From a virus: a DNA stretch of 60,505 bases. A program made the position numbers and the translations under genes. The number at the start of each line of letters is the position of its first letter. The first letter of the stretch is position 1. A model generated the notes under the pieces. That model saw only the letters and a list, made by a program, of their open reading frames with translations. It was not told the DNA's origin and made no database searches. The stretch is taken from positions 1 to 60,505 of the IMG/VR virus record IMGVR_UViG_3300031672_000001, one strand, 5' to 3'. Below, one piece after another: positions 38,740-46,895 of this stretch.

Positions 38740-39509
38740 ACACAAGCCTTCAGACGACCGTCTCCGCAAGGGGCAGGATCGTTGTGCGCGGACGTGATAA
38801 GCGCCTGCTCATCCATGTAGTGAGTCGCGTACAGGTCCGTGTCCCACAGACACTCGTATCCGAGCCGATCAAGGTCCTGAGCGAACCCCATATCCTCGCC
38901 GCATTCGTGAAAGGCATACTTCGCCGTCTCGACCACTTGCCGACGCATCGCCACGGCAGCCATCGGAATGTCTATCGGGATGACGCCGTGCGCCTCCTTG
39001 GCTGTCGCGCGCCGCCAAGCTCGGTCAGGACTGCCGGGCTCTCCGCCGGCCCACCAGCCCGCATTGAAACACTCGGATGCTGCGCCAGTCGGATGGAGGT
39101 ACGTGAGCGGTGCCGCAACTGGTGCCCGCTCAAGCAGCTCAAGCAGACGCTCTATCGTGGTGGGATCTTCGAGCATCAGATCCGTGTCGAGCGAGATGAA
39201 CACGTCCGGATCGCGCTTCTGCACCATTTGGAGCAGTCGGTTACGTCGCCAAGCGAAATCGCCGTACACGAACCTCGTCTCTACACTGGCACGCTCCATC
39301 CTCGGCACGTAGCGGGTCTGGTCGATCGCGTAGGAGAGCTTCGCTTGCGGCACATGGTCATGGATGATCTGCCGTGATTGATCGTCGCCCACCTCACCGA
39401 TGACAAAGACGAACTCGTCCGGCACGCGGGTCTGAGAGTAGATGCACTGAAACCACTTTGGGAGCGACCAAGCTCGCGCCGCCACGGGTGCTCCGACGAC
39501 GACCTTCAT
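38736..39509 (-). CDS. Glycosyltransferase family 2-like, 257 aa
   Basis: The product starts MKVVVGAPVAARAWSLPKWF and has RRNRLLQMVQKRDPDVFISL followed by DTDLMLEDPTTIERLL with a DTD metal motif. Later elements include CFNAGWWAGGEPG and FHECGEDMGFAQDLDRLGYE, the ED-type acceptor region. It is the first gene of the cassette and overlaps the next start by ATGA. Confidence 0.8.
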   Translation of the reverse strand: MKVVVGAPVAARAWSLPKWFQCIYSQTRVPDEFVFVIGEVGDDQSRQIIHDHVPQAKLSYAIDQTRYVPRMERASVETRFVYGDFAWRRNRLLQMVQKRDPDVFISLDTDLMLEDPTTIERLLELLERAPVAAPLTYLHPTGAASECFNAGWWAGGEPGSPDRAWRRATAKEAHGVIPIDIPMAAVAMRRQVVETAKYAFHECGEDMGFAQDLDRLGYECLWDTDLYATHYMDEQALITSAHNDPAPCGDGRLKACV

Positions 39510-40213
39510 CAGCGGAGAGGCTCGTAACCGGCGATGTTGAGCCCTTCGGATTCCGAGACGAACGCTTCTTCCTTCTCCGCCCCGCGCGAGTAGTACGCGA
39601 GTCGGTCGGCCTCGGCTCGCGCTTCGAGTTCCTTGGCTTGCGTCGCATAGGACTTTGCGAGGTCTGAGAAGTTGATGCCCGTGTCGCCGGCCTTCTGGTC
39701 AGCGATGTTCGCGGTGCGCATCAACGCGCGTAGGGACAGGGCCGAGGCGTACCGTGTCAGAGCGCCAGTGAGACCGTCGGGAACTTCAGCGACCGCATCG
39801 AACTCTCGCAGCCACCGTCGGGATTCTTCTACGAACTGGTCGATCTCACCATCACTCAGATACTGCCATGCGTAGCTCACGAGCAGTTCTTTGACGGGCG
39901 CGTGCGCCAACGTGAAGTTGCCGTAGGCGTCCACGTCCTTGGTTGGCGATGTCGGGGTCCACGCGCCGTCTACGAACGCGACAAGCGTTGCGGGGACCGC
40001 TGTGACCGTCATGTGCTCCTGTGTCGGCACGAGGTCATAGCGGACCTGGAAGACGGTCTGCGTAGGCGTTGCCGCTATGGACACCTGATCCGTGAGCGGT
40101 TCGAGACGGACCATGTTAAACGGGACGGGTGTCGCGTCGAGCGTGCTCAGGCCGTCGCGTATCTGGTGGCGAACCGCATTGCGGGCGGTGAGGACTGTCG
40201 CGTTTTCTGGCAT
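39509..40213 (-). CDS. Putative virion connector-associated protein, 234 aa
   Basis: The first 100 residues are beta-rich (VSIAATPTQTVFQVRYDLV, MTVTAVPATLVAFVDGAW), and the rest is helical (DQFVEESRRWLREFD, YASALSLRALMRTANIADQ, KSYATQAKELEARAEADRL). Its position between head genes and the cassette suggests a connector or neck part. No specific family recognised. Confidence 0.5.
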   Translation of the reverse strand: MPENATVLTARNAVRHQIRDGLSTLDATPVPFNMVRLEPLTDQVSIAATPTQTVFQVRYDLVPTQEHMTVTAVPATLVAFVDGAWTPTSPTKDVDAYGNFTLAHAPVKELLVSYAWQYLSDGEIDQFVEESRRWLREFDAVAEVPDGLTGALTRYASALSLRALMRTANIADQKAGDTGINFSDLAKSYATQAKELEARAEADRLAYYSRGAEKEEAFVSESEGLNIAGYEPLR

Positions 40214-40292
40214 CGGCTCACCTACCTTTCACGCAAAGGGGCAGCCCCGGAGCAGCATCCTCGCGGCTCCAGCCAGATCGAGTGTGGTCGCA
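40214..40292. other. Short intergenic region
   Basis: This 79-base gap contains the ribosome site of the connector-like gene and a tiny GGGGCTGCCCC hairpin followed by TTT on the minus strand. Nothing else is visible. Confidence 0.3.
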
Positions 40293-42194
40293 TCACAGCC
40301 ACCCGATGACGAGCATCGGAGCACCGGCTGCTTGATCGGAAAGAGTAGTGGCAAAGGTGGCCGGTAGTGTAGTTATTGAACCGATGTATTGAGATTGAGT
40401 AGCGAGGGTAAAGGCATCAGACAAGCTACCATTCGCGAGCCACGGGTTCCTTACGGTAGTTCCGTGAGCACTGATTTGTGCCGCCGTGGTGGCACTCTTA
40501 TCAAGGTAAGCGAGCCAATAGAGCCCAGGGACAAGCGCCAGCGGAGTGCTAAGTTCTCCCGTGACAATCCCGGTCGATGTATTGCTGACACTTACCGATC
40601 CCAAAAGCTTACCCGCGTTACCTAGACCATTGTCTGAGTAAATACCAAGTTCGGCGGTCCCGTTACCGACCGTCGAAACGGAAATGGACAGTGACTTGAT
40701 GCTCCCCCCATTCACCAGGGAGAAGGGTATAACGTGTGCGTCTTTTGTCGCGAAGGTGACGCCAATAAGCGCCCCCAGGGCTATCTGGCTGTACCGTCCG
40801 GAGTGGGCTGAAACTCCGTAGCCGTATCCTGTACTAGGTTGTCTTACGTCGGAGCATTCGACGAGTGTCATCCCAAGCTGGCTTAGATCGACATGAGCGC
40901 ATTTGGTCAGCACTCCGAGAGAGCCCAAGGTGCCGGCCCCATAACTCTCGTTGATACCTATTGACAGACCGTTGACTCCCGTGACGACAATAGGAGTAGT
41001 CACAGAGTTGTCGATTTGATTCCCCGCTATTATCACCCTGGAGAAGGAGCCCGCCGCACCTGCAACCACCACATTTACCCCGGCAGTTGCGCTATCGGTC
41101 CCCATCTGATTACCAATAATCTGAAGGCGCTGCAACGTACCGTTTGTGAGTTCACCGCTCTGTTTAACATTGACCGCCGCCGTGGCGAAACCCTCCAGCG
41201 AGTTATTAGAGATCAAATAATCGAGTCCTCCCACACCATCCGGCACAGCAATATCAATGCAGTAAGATCCTGTGGCATTCGCCAGCATCTTACATGAGGA
41301 GATCTTGATGCCTTGGGCTCCGCCTTCAATGCGGGTAACGGCGCCGGTAGGCACCCTAGCCGATCCGGCACCAGTGAACCCGTTCCCGAGAACCGCCCCA
41401 AGGAGGGTAAAGTCTCCGGAGTTCCCGCCTATCCGCAAACAGTTGGCGACAGCATTGACCGCAGCGGTACGGGAACTCATGGACCAGTCGCTACCATTCT
41501 GAATGTCGAAGTTTCGATAGAACCCCTTGACCGCTATGTCGTAGCGACAGCCGCTCCCCCCGGAACTGACCAGAACACCCGCCCCGGCGGTGGGGGTAGT
41601 AGCGGTGCACTCAAGAGCGAAGTCATCTAGAGTCACCCCGCTAGAGGTAATTGTGACTGGCGTCGCCGTCCCAGAAGTACAGATGACATGGGTCGGGGGA
41701 GCCGTCGCGGACCAAGCAGGATCGGGTAGGCCAGTGCCCGCGATCTTACACGGCTTGTTGATGGTGATCCCATTGGTCCAGTCGAAGGGGACCGAACCCG
41801 TTGCTGGCAGCAAGATCATCCCACCCGTCGCAGGGAGAGCAGCCAAAGCAGAGGCGAAGTTGGCACAGTCCGTGGCGGAACTACCGGAGGGGGCAGAAAT
41901 GCTGGTTATCACACCAAGCACGCTCGTGGGCTTTAGCTTCCCGCTCGATCCCTGATAGGCGAGATAGTTGCCATCGACGATGCCCGTCGAGTCGATATCC
42001 TTGGGGCTCGCGCTACTATCGCTTACCACCGAGAGCGGAACTTGCGATGCGGTCAAGTGGGATTCGCTGTCGAGACTCGCCACACCGCTCGCGGCACCCT
42101 TTTCGGATTGTGCTATGTACGGTCCAACCGGCGACGGAGGGCCGACTTGCAGCGCTGACGGTTGACTGATCGTTATGCCGAGAGGTTCGTTCAT
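40293..42194 (-). CDS. Right-handed beta-helix virion protein (spike or decoration), 633 aa
   Basis: ATG at 42194 overlaps the upstream stop (ATGA). After a linker-like N-terminus (PSPVGPYIAQSEKGAASGVA) the segment ATDCANFASALAALPATGGM, ILLPATGSVPF is the usual entry of pectate-lyase-type beta helices, followed by many short strand-turn repeats with stacked Asn and Val (SNNSLEGFATAAVNV, IIGNQMGTDSATAGVNV, VIIAGNQIDN). The C-terminal 170 residues form another beta domain. Such proteins bind or cut surface polysaccharide. Its place next to capsid genes rather than tail-tip genes is unusual. Confidence 0.7.
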   Translation of the reverse strand: MNEPLGITISQPSALQVGPPSPVGPYIAQSEKGAASGVASLDSESHLTASQVPLSVVSDSSASPKDIDSTGIVDGNYLAYQGSSGKLKPTSVLGVITSISAPSGSSATDCANFASALAALPATGGMILLPATGSVPFDWTNGITINKPCKIAGTGLPDPAWSATAPPTHVICTSGTATPVTITSSGVTLDDFALECTATTPTAGAGVLVSSGGSGCRYDIAVKGFYRNFDIQNGSDWSMSSRTAAVNAVANCLRIGGNSGDFTLLGAVLGNGFTGAGSARVPTGAVTRIEGGAQGIKISSCKMLANATGSYCIDIAVPDGVGGLDYLISNNSLEGFATAAVNVKQSGELTNGTLQRLQIIGNQMGTDSATAGVNVVVAGAAGSFSRVIIAGNQIDNSVTTPIVVTGVNGLSIGINESYGAGTLGSLGVLTKCAHVDLSQLGMTLVECSDVRQPSTGYGYGVSAHSGRYSQIALGALIGVTFATKDAHVIPFSLVNGGSIKSLSISVSTVGNGTAELGIYSDNGLGNAGKLLGSVSVSNTSTGIVTGELSTPLALVPGLYWLAYLDKSATTAAQISAHGTTVRNPWLANGSLSDAFTLATQSQYIGSITTLPATFATTLSDQAAGAPMLVIGWL

Positions 42195-42517
42195 GGGAGC
42201 TTGTATTCCATCGTGCCGTCCAACGGGAACCACGTCACGCCAGTCTTCGTGATGCTCAGGAAGTAGTGCGCGTTGGTGCCGGCTTGAACTTCGGCGGTCT
42301 GCGCTGGGGTCATCGTGATTTCTATCTTGCCTTCGGCCACCGTGACTGTCAGGCCGCTGCCGCTCGTGAGCGTGAGGACGCCTTCGATCTTGAGTTCGAC
42401 CGTGTAACCCGTCAAGTTGAAATGTTTCGTGTGCGCCGCGTCTTCCCACAGTTCGATAGTGCGTTCAAACGTGCCACCGACATAGACGACGAGCGGTTCG
42501 TGTGCCGGCGTCAACAT
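42191..42517 (-). CDS. Small beta-rich virion protein, 108 aa
   Basis: The sequence EPLVVYVGGTFERTIELWED, then GYTVELKIEGVLTLTSGSGL, TVAEGKIEITMTPAQTAEVQ and AHYFLSITKTGVTWFPLDG is the pattern of BppU-N-like or immunoglobulin-like domains found beside phage receptor-binding proteins. It is joined by ATGA to the beta-helix gene, so it may be its attachment partner. Confidence 0.6.
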   Translation of the reverse strand: MLTPAHEPLVVYVGGTFERTIELWEDAAHTKHFNLTGYTVELKIEGVLTLTSGSGLTVTVAEGKIEITMTPAQTAEVQAGTNAHYFLSITKTGVTWFPLDGTMEYKLP

Positions 42518-42651
42518 TTAGCGATCTCCTTGCAACGCGGACACACCGGACCACCGGAGCGGACGAGAGTCGAGCAGATCGCACCGCACAGCGCCTTCAT
42601 CCGGCCCGTAGGCTTGCCGTTCTCCAGGAGCGTGTAGCCAATGTGCTTCAA
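42511..42651 (-). CDS. 46-aa zinc-ribbon protein
   Basis: A frame with TTG start at 42651 overlaps the preceding TGA (TTGA). It encodes LKHIGYTLLENGKPTGRMKA, then CGAIC and CPRCKEIAKC, giving two cysteine pairs. It ends seven bases into the next gene. Coupling and composition support a real gene, although TTG starts are weak. Confidence 0.5.
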   Translation of the reverse strand: MKHIGYTLLENGKPTGRMKALCGAICSTLVRSGGPVCPRCKEIAKC

Positions 42652-43073
42652 GGCGACACCTTCCGGGTTCGTGGCTTGCGTACCGGCTGGCTCGCCGTGG
42701 TCCTCGGCCTAGACGCCGGCAGACGCACGGGCGCAAGTTGCGAGCGCACACCCTCATCGTCAAAGTTGGTCGGGGCAAGCACGTAGCGCAAGCCCTTCTG
42801 AGCACAGTACGCGCGCTTCAACTCGATCTCGTGCCTAAAACGCTGTGGATGCTCGATCACGTCCACCACAACGCCCTTCTCGAAGTAGTAGCGCGAGACA
42901 GTCAAACCACCACCACGCATCGAAGACTGATGTACGAGGTCCGCGCGTAGGTCTGGGAAACGGTGACGTGCCGAATACAGTGCGGAACCCACGACAGCGG
43001 AGATCGGGTCCTCGGCTTGGCGTTGTGCGATAGCGAACTCGGCTTCCGCGCGCTCCTTAGTCAACGTGTCCAT
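42648..43073 (-). CDS. Hypothetical protein with possible PD-(D/E)XK-like core, 141 aa
   Basis: The middle segment GGLTVSRYYFEKGVVVDVIE, followed by RHEIELKRAYCAQKGLRYV, has an Asp on a strand and an ELK motif, an arrangement like that of PD-(D/E)XK nucleases. The N-terminus is helical and the C-terminus basic. Its position between capsid and spike genes is unexpected for a nuclease, so the call is weak. Confidence 0.4.
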   Translation of the reverse strand: MDTLTKERAEAEFAIAQRQAEDPISAVVGSALYSARHRFPDLRADLVHQSSMRGGGLTVSRYYFEKGVVVDVIEHPQRFRHEIELKRAYCAQKGLRYVLAPTNFDDEGVRSQLAPVRLPASRPRTTASQPVRKPRTRKVSP

Positions 43074-43075
43074 GC

Positions 43076-43471
43076 CTAGCCTCCAACGATTCGAGCAGTA
43101 CCCGGATCGGGCACGGCCGTGTAATCCTGGCCTTCATGGTCAGGTGATGCTCTGAGCGCGTCTATCTGCTCGCGGTACTTCGCCAGCAAGCGTTGGAGAA
43201 CACCGATCTCGACATCGGAAAGCAGGTAGCCGTCTTGGATCGAAGCGGCGATACCTTCGATCTGCGAGTTCTCCAAGTTCGGTGTACCGTTCCCGCGCTC
43301 CTGGGCGAGCACGCTGTAGAGGTCCGTCACATCCGCGTACGTCGAAGCGTCCTCGAAGTACACCTGCGGCTGTCCGGGTGCGCCGTAAGTACCCTCGCGG
43401 ACACGGCCGAGCACACCCTGTAGATCACCCTTACACCAGTCGTCTGTAGCGCGCAGCTCGCTTAGATCCAT
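43076..43471 (-). CDS. Head-region hypothetical protein, 131 aa
   Basis: AGGAGG lies four bases before the ATG at 43471. The product MDLSELRATDDWCKGDLQGV is acidic and helical at both ends, with a DGYLLSDVEIGVLQRLLAKY segment. It follows the major capsid gene and may be a connector adaptor. Not recognised. Confidence 0.5.
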   Translation of the reverse strand: MDLSELRATDDWCKGDLQGVLGRVREGTYGAPGQPQVYFEDASTYADVTDLYSVLAQERGNGTPNLENSQIEGIAASIQDGYLLSDVEIGVLQRLLAKYREQIDALRASPDHEGQDYTAVPDPGTARIVGG

Positions 43472-43487
43472 CGGGCCTCCTAACGCG

Positions 43488-43522
43488 GATGGGACCGCCA
43501 GCGCAAAGCCAGCGGCCCCATC
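43488..43522 (-). terminator. Hairpin after the major capsid gene
   Basis: GATGGGACCGC (43488-43498) pairs with GCGGCCCCATC (43512-43522) with one G-T mismatch, forming an 11-base stem. It lies seven bases after the capsid stop on the minus strand. There is no strong T tract; it may be an attenuator or mRNA stabiliser that sets capsid protein excess. Confidence 0.4.
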
Positions 43523-43528
43523 GGTCTC

Positions 43529-44668
43529 TCAGTTGCCCCGCCAAGCGAAGCGACTGTCGATCATCTGCGTCGCAAAACGCCGACGAACCCTGTAGCGGTA
43601 CTCGTCCAGCTCGAACGATGTACCCGCCGTCGGGTTCTCCTGGACGATCTCCAGACCCTCACGGTCCTGGAAGACCACGCTCTTCTTGGTCTCCATCAGG
43701 AACCATGCGCCGTGGGAATCGTCGAGGCCAGGACCCTTCAGTCCTGGACCACCCAGCTTCGTGGTTGAACCCGGCAGGAAGCGCGACACCTTCGCGGTGT
43801 ACTCACCCTGCAACGGGTTGATCGTCATCGTCCAGCCCGTCCCACCCGATGAGGCGGTGTTCACGGTCTGACCAGCCGCACCGGGAACAGACGGCTGGAG
43901 CGTCGAGTTGAGCAGCTTCAGCACGTTGAACTTGTCCGAGGGCGATACGAGCACCGTGTCGGGCATGACCAGCATGAAGTTGCCGAGCGGGTCCACCATG
44001 TTCTGGAGACCCACATCGCCTTCTTCCAAGCCACTCTGAGACAGGCCACCCGGAGCCGAAGGCGTATTGCCGATGGCTGTCGTGTAGCCGGTCGTTGCGA
44101 CTTTGCCGAACGTGTCAGCCGCTTCGACGATCGCGATCATCACCTGTAGCTCTTCGATGTAGCGCATGAGCTGGCCGAGGTTCGCGGCACGCTGGGAGAT
44201 CTGTCCCGTCATGTCATCGTCCACCAGTTCCCGCTGGAAGGCCAAGAGACGACCCCACTTGCGGTTACGGACGTGGACGTCCAGTCCGACGATACGACTG
44301 TCGGGGAACGGTTCGCCCGGAAGCACTTCTTCGGGGAGCTCCGAGTTGTACAGCGGCGCGTAGAGCTCCTCGTACTTGTTCGAGCTCGTCACTCGCACCA
44401 AGTCCTGGAAGATCGTCGGCACCGTCTGGTAGGCGTCGAACATGAACTGTTGGACGCCCGCGCGCAGGAGTTGAGGGAAGCTCGACTCTGCGACGGCCTC
44501 GCGCATCTTTCCGACAAGAGACTCGCGGAGCTTCAGGACGGAGAAGTCTGGGTCCTGCCAGTCGATCTGCTCATACGGATCGACTTTGCAGGCTTTCACA
44601 CAGCTCTGTCGTGTGCTCTCGCGGACCTTCTCGATGCGCTTGGCCTGAATGGTTCTCAGGTCCATCAT
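43529..44668 (-). CDS. Major capsid protein (HK97 fold), 379 aa
   Basis: The sequence MREAVAESSFPQLLRAGVQQ, YQTVPTIFQDLVRVTSSNKY, then DVHVRNRKWGRLLAFQRELV and MRYIEELQVMIAIVEAADTF is typical of phage capsid subunits of the HK97 fold, with the N-arm, long helix and P domain in order. LGNFMLVMPDTVLVSPSDKF and GAWFLMETKKSVVFQDREGL form the A domain and C-terminal strands. AAAGGAAAG precedes the ATG pair at 44668/44665. Its place after protease-scaffold and decoration genes confirms the role. Confidence 0.85.
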   Translation of the reverse strand: MMDLRTIQAKRIEKVRESTRQSCVKACKVDPYEQIDWQDPDFSVLKLRESLVGKMREAVAESSFPQLLRAGVQQFMFDAYQTVPTIFQDLVRVTSSNKYEELYAPLYNSELPEEVLPGEPFPDSRIVGLDVHVRNRKWGRLLAFQRELVDDDMTGQISQRAANLGQLMRYIEELQVMIAIVEAADTFGKVATTGYTTAIGNTPSAPGGLSQSGLEEGDVGLQNMVDPLGNFMLVMPDTVLVSPSDKFNVLKLLNSTLQPSVPGAAGQTVNTASSGGTGWTMTINPLQGEYTAKVSRFLPGSTTKLGGPGLKGPGLDDSHGAWFLMETKKSVVFQDREGLEIVQENPTAGTSFELDEYRYRVRRRFATQMIDSRFAWRGN

Positions 44669-44695
44669 TAGGTTCTCACTTTCCTTTCAGGCCGT

Positions 44696-45211
44696 CTAGA
44701 CGAACTTGGACGGGAACTTGGGCTCGAGCCACACACGCGCATACGTGCCTGCGGCTCCGGTCAGCTTCTCGCCGACAGGCGTAGAGCCCGCAGCGCCTTT
44801 CGCGACCTGTGGCGGATCGGTTATGACGAACCCGATGCGGTTGGCTTCGGTCACTCCAACGAGAGTGATCGTCTGCGCGTCAGCGCCCACGGTCACTTCC
44901 TGGAAGTCGCCGTAGAACTCGCCGGCGGACGTCTTGAGCTTCACGGCACCCTTACGGGTCACGTTCAGCGCCGCGACGAACTCTTCGCCGTAGACGTTGA
45001 TCGGCGTAGTGCCCTCGCTGATACCGCAGAAGCCTTTGCCAGCTCCTGCTTCCGCGTGAGCAGGGGTGTCGAGGGACTTCAGGGTCCCGTTGACCGAGTC
45101 CCAATACACCAGGTCGCCCTGGTTGATTTTCTGATCGGTCGTGACCGGCAGCGACTTCGGGAAGCGCGGGTCCGCCACGGCCAGATCGAGATTCTGTGGT
45201 GTGGTACTCAT
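44696..45211 (-). CDS. Capsid decoration-like protein, 171 aa
   Basis: AAGGAG precedes the ATG at 45211. The product is a beta-rich small protein (INQGDLVYWDSVNGTLKSLD, GFCGISEGTTPINVYGEEFV) with repeated short strands like DUF2190-type or lambda gpD-like decoration proteins. It lies between protease-scaffold and major capsid genes, the usual place of the decoration gene. Confidence 0.65.
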   Translation of the reverse strand: MSTTPQNLDLAVADPRFPKSLPVTTDQKINQGDLVYWDSVNGTLKSLDTPAHAEAGAGKGFCGISEGTTPINVYGEEFVAALNVTRKGAVKLKTSAGEFYGDFQEVTVGADAQTITLVGVTEANRIGFVITDPPQVAKGAAGSTPVGEKLTGAAGTYARVWLEPKFPSKFV

Positions 45212-45237
45212 GTTCTATCTCCTTGGTCGAAGCGGCT

Positions 45238-45849
45238 CTACGCCGCTGCCTTCTCGGGCTTGGGGACACCAGGACCGAGATCAATGAGACCCTCGCCGGA
45301 GGAGCCGGTTGAGCCCGGCACGCCCTCCACGAAGTCCAGGCCGACGGACTCACGAACCCGTGAGACGATCCGCTCTTCGCGCTGCTTCTCGGCGTCGATG
45401 ACGACCTTCATGGCGGCCTCGTCACGGGCTCCCGACTCGCGGAACTTCGCGAGGAAGAACTCCGTGTCTTCCTCCGGCACTTTGGCCTCGCGCATGACTT
45501 TCATGCCGGAGAGCGCCATGTTCACGTCGGCCTCCTGCTTGCGGGCCTCACGCAGGTCACCCTTGAGCTTCTCGTTCTCGGTCTTCAGGGCCTCGTCGGC
45601 CTCTGCGCTCGTAGCGGGGATCTTGACTTCGGCCTTCGCGGACTCGCGGAGCGTCGCAACCAACGTCGGTGCGGACTCCTGGAGCTTCTCGACGGTCAAC
45701 TGACCGAAGTCGGGCTCGGGTGCATCAACCTCAGTCTTGGCGAGCGTGTCCAGCTCGTCGAGCCCCGCAGTGCGCTTCTCATCGGTGTCAGCCTCGCGGA
45801 GCTTCCTGGCTGACTCCATCATCTTTGCCTTCAGCTCCTTGAGCGTCAT
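45238..45849 (-). CDS. Nested scaffold protein by internal start, 203 aa
   Basis: In-frame ATG 45849 is preceded by AAAGGA with six-base spacing, and the product begins MTLKELKAKMMESARKLREA, exactly at the start of the coiled-coil part. This is the arrangement of lambda C/Nu3, where scaffold alone is made in excess. Internal initiation is inferred from the ribosome site. Confidence 0.6.
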   Translation of the reverse strand: MTLKELKAKMMESARKLREADTDEKRTAGLDELDTLAKTEVDAPEPDFGQLTVEKLQESAPTLVATLRESAKAEVKIPATSAEADEALKTENEKLKGDLREARKQEADVNMALSGMKVMREAKVPEEDTEFFLAKFRESGARDEAAMKVVIDAEKQREERIVSRVRESVGLDFVEGVPGSTGSSGEGLIDLGPGVPKPEKAAA

Positions 45850-46719
45850 GGCACGTCCTTTCGAGTCGATATTGGTGGCTCGCCTAGCGCGAGCCGACTC
45901 CATGAGCCGGCGCACGAACTCGCCGCCAGCTCCAGCATTTGTCACGATGTCCCCACTCGTCGGTCTGACGAGGTCGGCCATCGGACCGAAACTTCCATCG
46001 GGTCGTTCACGGTCATCGCCAGCGGCAGCTCCGTACAATGAGATGCCGACTAGTGGTTTGCCGGTGCGGTTGCCCACAGCGGCCTCAGCCAATGATTCGA
46101 CCCACTCGTAACCCGGTCCCTTGACCGGCTTGAAGATCGCTCTCACCTCCGCACGTCCCGTGGCGGACTCCGCGAGCTTGACGCCCGTGTAGCTGCCTAC
46201 CATGTCGCGGATCGAACGCTCGGGTAGGAACTCTTCCTCGTCGAGGCTTGGATGATCGGCGTATGCCTGCATCCCCTCGCACACGCCGCTTGAGGCGAGC
46301 TCCTGGACAGCGTGCTTCGTGTACCAGCGGCCGTCGTCTGAGTTGCCCAGGCCCTCGCGAATCAAGACGACTTCATAGCCGCCATCCGTGGCTGTCATCG
46401 GCGCGAAGGTGCTGCCCAGTACGTCGGGTTTAGCCTCGCGTAGACGGTTGGTGGTGTCGGCGAGCAGGCCCTCCAGTTCGGAGATCCGCTCGGACTCGCG
46501 GGCCTTCGCTACCGGGATGGTCCCTGCGCCTTTGCAGGTCGGACAGGTCGTGCCGTCGGCCATCAGCCCGCTATCGCACTTGGGACAGTCCTGGGTCGCG
46601 CCATCATCGTCGTAATCGAGGTCAGCGTCGAGTTTGGGTTCGGTGCCATCACGAAGCAGCGGAGCCTCCGAGCTGACGGCGGTCGCCTCGCGCAGGCGCG
46701 ACCATCGAGGTCTGTTCAT
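45238..46719 (-). CDS. Capsid maturation protease fused to scaffold, 493 aa
   Basis: Residues 40-70 hold a DnaJ-type zinc knuckle (CPKCDSGLMADGTTCPTCKG). Residues about 105-230 match prohead protease domains of the Mu gpI kind (YEVVLIREGLGNSDDGRWYT, MQAYADHPSLDEEEFLPERS, VGSYTGVKLAESATG, LVGISLYGAAAGDD), with the ADHPS motif and the conserved GISLY strand. From residue 290 to the end it is an acidic coiled-coil scaffold (LKTENEKLKGDLREARKQE). The two activities in one chain allow the protease to be incorporated with the scaffold and remove it. Confidence 0.8.
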   Translation of the reverse strand: MNRPRWSRLREATAVSSEAPLLRDGTEPKLDADLDYDDDGATQDCPKCDSGLMADGTTCPTCKGAGTIPVAKARESERISELEGLLADTTNRLREAKPDVLGSTFAPMTATDGGYEVVLIREGLGNSDDGRWYTKHAVQELASSGVCEGMQAYADHPSLDEEEFLPERSIRDMVGSYTGVKLAESATGRAEVRAIFKPVKGPGYEWVESLAEAAVGNRTGKPLVGISLYGAAAGDDRERPDGSFGPMADLVRPTSGDIVTNAGAGGEFVRRLMESARARRATNIDSKGRAMTLKELKAKMMESARKLREADTDEKRTAGLDELDTLAKTEVDAPEPDFGQLTVEKLQESAPTLVATLRESAKAEVKIPATSAEADEALKTENEKLKGDLREARKQEADVNMALSGMKVMREAKVPEEDTEFFLAKFRESGARDEAAMKVVIDAEKQREERIVSRVRESVGLDFVEGVPGSTGSSGEGLIDLGPGVPKPEKAAA

Positions 46720-46895
46720 GTCGTCCTTTCGGATGAGGGTTCTGCGGCGCTCAGCCGCCCGCAGGGGGAACTGCGGACGGCGAGCGCCAGCACCGCCGAC
46801 GGCTTACGCGGTCCTCTGTGGGTCCGCTGCGTACGTCGGCTCTCGCGCTGCGAGGCAGGCGGAGCAGCGCGGAGAGATCAGGTAGGATTCAGGCT
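46720..46895. other. Intergenic region with the moron promoter and hairpins
   Basis: This 176-base gap holds the minus-strand ribosome site of the protease gene, a GCGGC-GCTCA-GCCGC hairpin near 46745-46760, and the plus-strand TAGGAT box at 46883-46888. No other protein frame is convincing. Confidence 0.4.
46883..46888 (+). promoter_or_regulatory. -10-like hexamer before the head-region moron
   Basis: TAGGAT ends seven bases before the ATG at 46896, matching the spacing seen at two other plus-strand genes. There is no ribosome site and no clear -35. Confidence 0.35.
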
